Of a stretch of DNA of 20,328 bases, positions 15,167 through 20,328 are shown piece after piece. Positions within the stretch are counted from its first letter, which is position 1. Each line of letters opens with the position of its first letter. The notes below the pieces were generated by a model. That model saw only the letters and a program-made list of their open reading frames with translations. It searched no databases and was not told where the DNA came from. The position numbers were made by a program, and so were the translations under genes. Source of the stretch: CAYMZB01 sp964394845 (GTDB lineage Bacteria; Patescibacteriota; Microgenomatia; Daviesbacterales; UBA10151); NCBI GenBank assembly GCA_964394845.1, contig CAYMZB010000072.1, forward strand, positions 1-20,328. The letters are read 5' to 3'.

Positions 15167-16047
15167 AGAAATTTACTGGTGCTATTACTGCACTTGTTAC
15201 GCCATTTCAAGAAAATGGGCAAGTGGATGTGACAGCTTTAAAAGACTTAGTGCATTTCCAACTTGAAGGTCATATCAATGGTATTGTGCCTTGTGGTACA
15301 ACAGGTGAGGCAACCACCATGGATTTGGCAGAGTATAAATTAGTAGTGGAAACAGTAGTGAAAGAGGCGGACAAAAAAATGCCAATTATTGCCGGAGCAG
15401 GCAGCAATGACACTCATAAAGCAATCAAGTTATCACAAATTGCCAAAGAGGCAGGTGCAGATGCTTTATTACATGTTACTCCGTACTATAATAAGCCTAC
15501 TCCCAATGGATTAGTGGCGCACTTTAAGGCTATTGCAGATAGCGTTGATTTACCCATTATTTTATACAACGTTCCTGGCAGGACAGGGTCTAACGTTACT
15601 GCAGACACTACATTGCGCATAGCTAAAGAAGTGCCCCAGGTGATTGGGGTTAAGGAAGCATCAGGCAATATTACTCAAATGATGGATATTATCAAAGGCG
15701 CCTCAGCAGATTTTTGTGTATTATCCGGTGATGATTCAATGACTCTGCCGCTCATGGGAGCAGGAGGAGTAGGTATTATCAGCGTAGCTTCAAATGAGGT
15801 GCCTGGGGTAATGACTGATTTAGCTGCTTCCTCTTTAGCAGGAAATTTTGAAAAAGCCAGAAGGCTGCATTACGAGTGGTTAGATCTTATGAATATTAAT
15901 TTTATTGAGTCAAACCCGATTCCTGTTAAAACAGCACTGGCTCTAATGGGAAAAATCAAAGAAATTTTCAGATTACCTTTGGTTTCTATGGAAGAAAAGA
16001 ATAAAGAAAAACTCCGCGCAGTACTCTCCTGGCATAAACTTATATGA
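15163..16047 (+). CDS. dapA: 4-hydroxy-tetrahydrodipicolinate synthase
   Basis: A 294-residue TIM-barrel aldolase that condenses pyruvate with aspartate semialdehyde. The visible active site includes GTTGEA (45-50), YYNKP (108-112), the catalytic Tyr135 in YNVPGRTG and the Schiff-base Lys164 in GVKEASGN. Length and motif spacing are those of the E. coli enzyme. GGAGG at 15151-15155, 7 nt before the ATG, is a strong ribosome-binding site, and the start overlaps the dapB stop as ATGA. In this cluster it is placed before asd, the enzyme that makes its substrate. Confidence 0.96.
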   Translation: MKKFTGAITALVTPFQENGQVDVTALKDLVHFQLEGHINGIVPCGTTGEATTMDLAEYKLVVETVVKEADKKMPIIAGAGSNDTHKAIKLSQIAKEAGADALLHVTPYYNKPTPNGLVAHFKAIADSVDLPIILYNVPGRTGSNVTADTTLRIAKEVPQVIGVKEASGNITQMMDIIKGASADFCVLSGDDSMTLPLMGAGGVGIISVASNEVPGVMTDLAASSLAGNFEKARRLHYEWLDLMNINFIESNPIPVKTALALMGKIKEIFRLPLVSMEEKNKEKLRAVLSWHKLI

Positions 16048-17129
16048 ACAAAATTCCTGTAGGTATATTAGGCGCTACCGGCATGGTAGGGCAACGCTTT
16101 ATCACTCTTTTAGCAAAGCATCCCTGGTTTGAGATTACCGCTGTGGCTGCATCTGCTCAATCAGCAGGCAAAAAATACAAAGAGGCAGTAGCAGGTAGAT
16201 GGGTAATGAACCAATCCATTCCAGCAAAGGTTGCGGAAATGCATGTTTATGATGTTTGGGTAGATTTAGATAAAATTACCTCCCAAGTTGCTCTGGTATT
16301 TTGTGCACTTGATTTGGAAAAAGATAAGATTCAGGAAGTGGAAAACAGCTATGCCGGCAGAGATATTCCGGTAGTATCTAATAATTCAGCTCACAGATGG
16401 ACAGATGATGTGCCAATGATCATGCCTGAGATAAACCCCCAGCATTTAGAATTGATTAGGTATCAGCAAAAAAATCATGGATGGACAACAGGGTTTGTGG
16501 TGGTTAAACCAAATTGCTCTATTCAATCATACGTGCCACTTTTAACTCCGTTATTAAAATACGGTATTAAGAAAGTAATAATCACAACTTTACAAGCAGT
16601 TTCAGGCGCTGGAAAAACAATGAATAATTGGATGGAAATGCAAGATAATGTTATTCCAAATATTCCAGGTGAGGAAGAAAAAAGCGAGAAAGAGCCTTTG
16701 AAAATTTGGGGAGAAGTAAAAAATGGAAAAGTAAATTTAGCTTCTGGACCAAAAATAAGCGCTACCTGTATTAGGGTGCCTGTTGAAGATGGACATATGG
16801 TATCTGTAAGTATATCTTTTGATAATAAAGTAAGCAGGGAGCAAATTCTAAAAGAATGGACAAACTTTAATCCTCTAAAGGGTTTAGGTTTACCATCTAG
16901 TCCTGATTCTTTTATAACAGTAATGAATGAGGAGGACAGACCACAAACAAGACTGGATAGAGATTTGAGAGGAGGAATGGGGATTAGTGTAGGCAGACTA
17001 AGAGAAGACAAGATAATGGGTTTTAAGTTTATTGGATTATCACACAATACCATCAGAGGGGCAGCAGGTGGAGCAATTTTAACAGCAGAACTATTAATGG
17101 TAAAAGGATATTTGAATGGCAAAAATTAA
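16044..17129 (+). CDS. asd: Aspartate-semialdehyde dehydrogenase, archaeal/fungal-type
   Basis: A 361-residue NADP-dependent enzyme that reduces aspartyl phosphate to aspartate semialdehyde. It has the nucleotide-binding GATGMVGQRF (10-19), the nucleophile Cys158 in KPNCS, SGAGKT (187-192) and RVPVEDGH with Arg244 and His251. The HPWFEITAVAAS and SAGKKY segments (26-45) resemble the archaeal/fungal subfamily rather than the E. coli one. NEEDRPQTRLDRD (285-297) and the C-terminal AAGGAILTAEL are also family-typical. It overlaps dapA by 4 bp and the next gene by 14 bp. No distinct ribosome-binding site precedes it, so translation is probably coupled. Confidence 0.95.
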   Translation: MNKIPVGILGATGMVGQRFITLLAKHPWFEITAVAASAQSAGKKYKEAVAGRWVMNQSIPAKVAEMHVYDVWVDLDKITSQVALVFCALDLEKDKIQEVENSYAGRDIPVVSNNSAHRWTDDVPMIMPEINPQHLELIRYQQKNHGWTTGFVVVKPNCSIQSYVPLLTPLLKYGIKKVIITTLQAVSGAGKTMNNWMEMQDNVIPNIPGEEEKSEKEPLKIWGEVKNGKVNLASGPKISATCIRVPVEDGHMVSVSISFDNKVSREQILKEWTNFNPLKGLGLPSSPDSFITVMNEEDRPQTRLDRDLRGGMGISVGRLREDKIMGFKFIGLSHNTIRGAAGGAILTAELLMVKGYLNGKN

Positions 17130-18309
17130 TTCAAATTACAAAAAACTGCCCCAGAGCTATTTATTTTCAGAAATAGCCAAAAGAACTAAAGCTTTTGTGG
17201 AGTCTCATCCTGGGGTGGAAATTTTAAGATTAGGAATAGGTAATACAACTGAGCCTCTTGCTCCTTCAGTGATTAGAGGTTTAATGCTGGGTGTCCAAAA
17301 ATTGGCTAATGTTAGAACTTACACAGGTTATGGTGATGAACAGGGGGACACCAGACTTCGACAAGCTTTATCTAATTGGTATGCAAAAAGAGGAGTGAAA
17401 CTTTTGCCAGAGGAGGTTTTTATTAATGATGGAGCAAAACCAGATGTAGCCAATATATCCTCAATATTTGATCAAAAAAGTAGTGTGGCAATCACTGATC
17501 CTGTTTATCCTGTTTATTTAGATTCTAATATTATTGGAGGTAGAAAAATAATTTATCTGAAAGCTTCAGAAGAAAATAATTTTATTCCAAAGCCTCCAAA
17601 ACAAAGAGTAGATTTAATATTTTTGTGCAGTCCTAATAATCCAACAGGAACAGTGGCTACAAAAAAACAACTTAAAGAATTTGTTGATTATGCACTTAAA
17701 AACAAAGCAGTTATCATATTTGATGCTGCTTATTCTGAGTATATTACAGATCAAAATTTACCAAGAAGTATTTATGAAATTTATGGAGCTAAAAGTTGCG
17801 CTATAGAATTACAGAGCTTTTCAAAAAGTGCAGGTTTTACCGGAGTAAGGCTTGGGTGGACAGTTGTGCCAAAAGAATTAAAAATAGAAGGCAGCAAGGT
17901 TGGGGAGGTTAATCAGATTTGGAATAGAAGGCAAACCACCATGTTCAATGGCGCTTCCAATATTGTTCAAGAAGGTGGACTTGCTATTCTATCAGATGAA
18001 GGTCAAAAACAAACTGCTAAACAAATCAAATACTACATGGAAAATGCCAAAATTATTAGAAAAGGATTAGAGAGTGCAGGACTAGCAGTTTGTGGTGGAG
18101 TAAATGCCCCATACCTTTGGGTAAAATGCCCAAATAGGTTAACATCGTGGCAATTTTTTGATAAATTACTTCAAGAAGCAAATGTTGTTTCTACCCCGGG
18201 TTCTGGATTTGGCAATATGGGTGAAGGATATTTAAGATTTTCAGCTTTTGGGCATAGAGAAAATATTTTAAAAGCAGTTGAGTCTATTAAAAAGAAATTA
18301 AAAATATGA
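17116..18309 (+). CDS. dapL: LL-diaminopimelate aminotransferase
   Basis: A 397-residue PLP enzyme of the fold I class. It converts tetrahydrodipicolinate directly to LL-diaminopimelate with glutamate as amino donor, bypassing the succinyl or acetyl steps. DapL hallmarks are GIGNTTEPLAPSVI (40-53), TYTGYGDEQG (68-77), NDGAKPD (104-110), DPVYPVYLD (128-136), CSPNNPTG (171-178), Asp203 in FDAAYSEYI, the PLP-binding Lys237 in SFSKSAGFTGVRLGW and FNGASNIVQEGGLA. The close fit to DapL signature segments sets it apart from general aspartate or alanine transaminases. AAAGGA about 8 nt upstream may serve as ribosome-binding site. It overlaps asd by 14 bp and lysA by 4 bp. Confidence 0.93.
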   Translation: MAKINSNYKKLPQSYLFSEIAKRTKAFVESHPGVEILRLGIGNTTEPLAPSVIRGLMLGVQKLANVRTYTGYGDEQGDTRLRQALSNWYAKRGVKLLPEEVFINDGAKPDVANISSIFDQKSSVAITDPVYPVYLDSNIIGGRKIIYLKASEENNFIPKPPKQRVDLIFLCSPNNPTGTVATKKQLKEFVDYALKNKAVIIFDAAYSEYITDQNLPRSIYEIYGAKSCAIELQSFSKSAGFTGVRLGWTVVPKELKIEGSKVGEVNQIWNRRQTTMFNGASNIVQEGGLAILSDEGQKQTAKQIKYYMENAKIIRKGLESAGLAVCGGVNAPYLWVKCPNRLTSWQFFDKLLQEANVVSTPGSGFGNMGEGYLRFSAFGHRENILKAVESIKKKLKI

Positions 18310-19559
18310 TTAAAAAAGTCCCTTTTACCAAAACCCAAATTGAAAAAATAGTTAAAAAATACCTTACCCCTTTTCATATTTACGATGAAAAAGCCATTAG
18401 GGAGAACGCCAGAAGGTTTTACCAGGCTTTTTCCTGGGTACCTGGTTTTAAAAATTATTTTGCAGTTAAGGCTTGTCCTAATCCTTATATCCTAAAAATT
18501 TTAAAGGAAGAAGGTATGGGAGCAGATTGCAGTTCTTTGCCTGAGTTGATTATGGCAGAAAAAGTGGGGATAAAAGGAGAAAATATTATGTTTTCCTCAA
18601 ATAATACTCCGGCTCAAGAGTTTAAAAAGGCCAAAAAACTGGGGGTAATCATAAATCTTGATGATATTAGCCATATCCAATATTTGGAGAATGCTGCTGG
18701 TATTCCTGAGATAATTTGTTTCCGCTATAACCCTGGCCCGTTGAGAAAAACAGGAGTTAATGCAATCATTGGTAAGCCGGAAGAGGCAAAGTATGGTTTA
18801 ACCAGAAAACAACTATTTGATGCTTATCAAATCATGCAGGGTAAAGGTATAAAGCGGTTTGGGTTGCATACCATGGTAGTTTCAAACGAGCTGGATATTG
18901 AGGCATTAGCTGAGACTGCTGCCATGCTTTTTGATATTGCTGTAGAGATTTATCAAAAGTTGGGGATTAAAATGGAGTTTGTTAATTTAGGCGGAGGTGT
19001 GGGTATTCCATATAAACCGGATCAGAAGGCTGTTGATTTAGAAAAATTATCCAAAAAGATCAAAGCCCTATATCAAGAAAAAATTGTCAAAAATAATCTG
19101 GATCCTATCAGGGTGGTGTTTGAATGTGGCAGGATGATCACTGGACCTTTTGGATATTTAGTTACCAAAGTAATTAATGAAAAGCATACCTATAAAGAAT
19201 ATATTGGGGTTGATGCATGCATGGCAAATTTGATGAGGCCTGGGATGTATGGGGCTTATCATCATCAAACAGTTTTAGGAAAAGAGAATAATCCAAAAAC
19301 CAAAATTTATGATGTAGTTGGCTCTTTATGTGAGAATAATGATAAGTTTTCCATAGATAGAAAATTACCAAAAATAGAGATTGGAGATATTATTGTTATT
19401 CATGATACAGGAGCTCATGGTTATGCCATGGGATTTAATTATAATGGAAAATTAAGATCTGCTGAACTTTTGTTAAAGCCAGATGGGAAAGTTGAACAGA
19501 TAAGAAGGGCTGAAAACATTGATGACTATTTTGCTACACTGGATTTTACAAAACTTTAA
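18306..19559 (+). CDS. lysA: Diaminopimelate decarboxylase
   Basis: A 417-residue fold III PLP enzyme that decarboxylates meso-diaminopimelate to lysine. The PLP lysine is Lys55 in YFAVKACPN. GGGVGIPY (229-236) is the glycine-rich phosphate loop and GSLCENND (339-346), with Cys342, corresponds to the GxxCExxD active-site motif. It differs from textbook sequences: FECGR (272-276) replaces the usual EPGR and GAHGYAM (369-375) replaces GAYG. The overall family call is firm, but the substrate, whether diaminopimelate or a related diamine such as carboxynorspermidine, is supported mainly by the cluster. It is the last gene of the cluster and follows dapL with an ATGA overlap. The epimerase needed to make its substrate is not nearby. 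Confidence 0.87.
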   Translation: MIKKVPFTKTQIEKIVKKYLTPFHIYDEKAIRENARRFYQAFSWVPGFKNYFAVKACPNPYILKILKEEGMGADCSSLPELIMAEKVGIKGENIMFSSNNTPAQEFKKAKKLGVIINLDDISHIQYLENAAGIPEIICFRYNPGPLRKTGVNAIIGKPEEAKYGLTRKQLFDAYQIMQGKGIKRFGLHTMVVSNELDIEALAETAAMLFDIAVEIYQKLGIKMEFVNLGGGVGIPYKPDQKAVDLEKLSKKIKALYQEKIVKNNLDPIRVVFECGRMITGPFGYLVTKVINEKHTYKEYIGVDACMANLMRPGMYGAYHHQTVLGKENNPKTKIYDVVGSLCENNDKFSIDRKLPKIEIGDIIVIHDTGAHGYAMGFNYNGKLRSAELLLKPDGKVEQIRRAENIDDYFATLDFTKL

Positions 19560-19567
19560 TTTCCCAC

Positions 19568-19596
19568 TTGAAAAAATCTGAGTTGCAGAATAAAGT
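19568..19596 (+). promoter_or_regulatory. Promoter of the dCTP deaminase gene
   Basis: TTGAAA (19568-19573) and TAAAGT (19591-19596) are separated by 17 bp. The -10 ends 10 nt before the ATG at 19607, which predicts a leader of about 3-4 nt. No ribosome-binding site is seen. Confidence 0.5.
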
Positions 19597-19606
19597 ATCT
19601 TAGTCT

Positions 19607-20224
19607 ATGAAAGATATTTTAGGGACTCTGCCTGATTGGGTTTTGAAAGAGCATATTAAAAAAGGAATCATTAAAATTGATCCAAAGCCTTCTGGTTGGG
19701 AAGAATCAGTGGACGAGGTGACTATTGATTTTCATTTAGGAGACAAACTCCGGGTTTTTACAGATGAAGGGTTAAATACCATAGATACCAGATACGCCAC
19801 AAAAGAAGATATGGAAAGCATGATGAGGCTGGTGGAGCTAAAACCCGGCCAGCCGTTTATTTTAACAGAACATGATTTTGTGATTGCTACCACCAAAGAA
19901 AGATTAACATTGCCTGATAATATTGTAGGGCATTTGCATGGTAAAAGCTCTCTGGCCAGGCTGGGAGTAGTAGTTCATTCCACTGCTGCCAGGTTTGATC
20001 CGGGTTGGGATGGGTGTCCTGTTTTAGAATTTGGCACATTTTTGAAAGGTAAAAAGTTAGTAATTTATGAGGGATCCCCAATTTGTGCTTTTTCTTTTGA
20101 AAAATTAGCAGCTCCAGTTGAGAGATCATATAAAGAGAGTCCAAATAATAGATATGGTGGGTCTAATATGCCTCAGGTTTCTAATTTAATGGGAAAAAAG
20201 CCGGCTCATCGTAGTCGTAAATAA
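19607..20224 (+). CDS. dcd: dCTP deaminase
   Basis: A 205-residue trimeric enzyme that deaminates dCTP to dUTP, feeding dTTP synthesis. The family motif GKSSLARLGVVVHSTA (112-127), then DPGWDG (131-136), is followed by CPVLEF with Glu141, matching the catalytic glutamate of E. coli Dcd. The usual Arg of GRSSLARLG is Lys113 here, a conservative change. Residues 165-200 form the C-terminal lid. The N-terminus has the VDEVTIDFHLGD strand in place of the common xxxSxDLRLG. The form resembles monofunctional Dcd more than the archaeal bifunctional deaminase-dUTPase, so a separate dUTPase is expected elsewhere. It stands as a single unit behind its own promoter, and the tmk product acts later in the same dTTP pathway. 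Confidence 0.9.
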   Translation: MKDILGTLPDWVLKEHIKKGIIKIDPKPSGWEESVDEVTIDFHLGDKLRVFTDEGLNTIDTRYATKEDMESMMRLVELKPGQPFILTEHDFVIATTKERLTLPDNIVGHLHGKSSLARLGVVVHSTAARFDPGWDGCPVLEFGTFLKGKKLVIYEGSPICAFSFEKLAAPVERSYKESPNNRYGGSNMPQVSNLMGKKPAHRSRK

Positions 20225-20300
20225 ATGGGTCGCTCGTCACATCAAAAAGCACCGTTCGACCAGTGATTCTTAGATATCGAGATGAGTTTTGGGTCTCACT

Positions 20301-20328
20301 ATGGGAAAGTTTTATGATAGCATCTGCA
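20301..20328 (+). CDS. Start of a gene cut by the right edge, possibly PNPOx-like FMN protein
   Basis: An ATG at 20301 opens a frame reading MGKFYDSIC up to the window edge. From memory, MGKFYDSI is a common beginning of pyridoxamine 5'-phosphate oxidase-like FMN-binding proteins of bacteria, but nine residues are too few for certainty. The 76 bp after dcd contain a GGTCG/CGACC inverted repeat (20228-20232, 20257-20261) with a long loop and no clear promoter or ribosome-binding site. Confidence 0.3.

Noticed and set aside
16523..17122. Minus-strand open frame of 199 codons
   Set aside because: It is a shadow of asd, with no motif and low-complexity composition; asd has all its family residues.
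1..20328. CRISPR array, tRNA, rRNA, transposase or prophage genes
   Set aside because: No spaced direct repeats of CRISPR type, no cloverleaf with T-loop sequence and no recombinase or phage protein was seen.
1..20328. Recoding of TGA as an amino acid, as in some CPR groups
   Set aside because: TGA ends several genes at expected lengths with ATGA overlaps (Clp-like, dapB, dapA), so it is an ordinary stop.

Overview
The window carries 19 genes (two of them cut by its ends), packed almost without gaps, in an AT-rich genome that uses the standard bacterial code: several ATGA overlaps use TGA as a real stop, which argues against the Gracilibacteria/SR1 recoding. The gene style points to a Candidate Phyla Radiation (Patescibacteria) bacterium, perhaps of the Microgenomates type. 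The grounds are a coiled-coil SpoIID protein, a membrane-anchored ClpC-like ATPase with small exported partners, a DUF5667-like protein, a divergent CTP synthase and mostly short proteins. This placement is inference from gene style; no 16S or ribosomal protein gene is present.

Layout. Positions 1-2326 (minus strand) hold a PH-domain membrane protein, cut by the left edge, and a secreted SpoIID/LytB-like protein. A 132-bp divergent gap follows. Positions 2459-9964 (plus) form a long unit: mreD-like, penicillin-binding protein 2, the membrane ClpC-like ATPase, two small exported proteins of unknown function, and topA. Positions 10065-12818 (plus) hold pyrG, tmk and a DUF5667-like membrane protein behind their own promoter. 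A separate ACT-domain gene lies on the minus strand (12822-13466). It is divergent from a six-gene lysine/diaminopimelate cluster (13551-19559, plus) in the order lysC, dapB, dapA, asd, dapL, lysA. A dCTP deaminase gene follows (19607-20224), and then the first codons of another gene at the right edge.

How the genes fit together. The left part is envelope work: elongation machinery (MreD, PBP2), a possible wall-cleaving SpoIID enzyme and a membrane AAA+ machine. The middle is nucleotide supply and DNA topology (TopA, CTP synthase, thymidylate kinase, later dCTP deaminase). The right part runs from aspartate to LL-diaminopimelate by the one-step DapL route and on to lysine. The epimerase DapF, needed before LysA, is not in the window. 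The aspartokinase lacks its usual ACT domains, and a stand-alone ACT-like gene sits 84 bp away, so regulation may have been split off.

Points of most interest: the signal-peptide region of the SpoIID gene is made of 7-bp tandem repeats that could switch its frame; the ClpC-like protein has lost both standard substrate-gripping pore loops; an in-frame dispersed repeat lies inside topA; the likely pyrG transcript starts with GGGCC and carries CCCCC just before the start codon, which recalls CTP-sensitive control in Bacillus; and several transcription units have promoters that place the transcript start at or next to the ATG, suggesting leaderless mRNAs.
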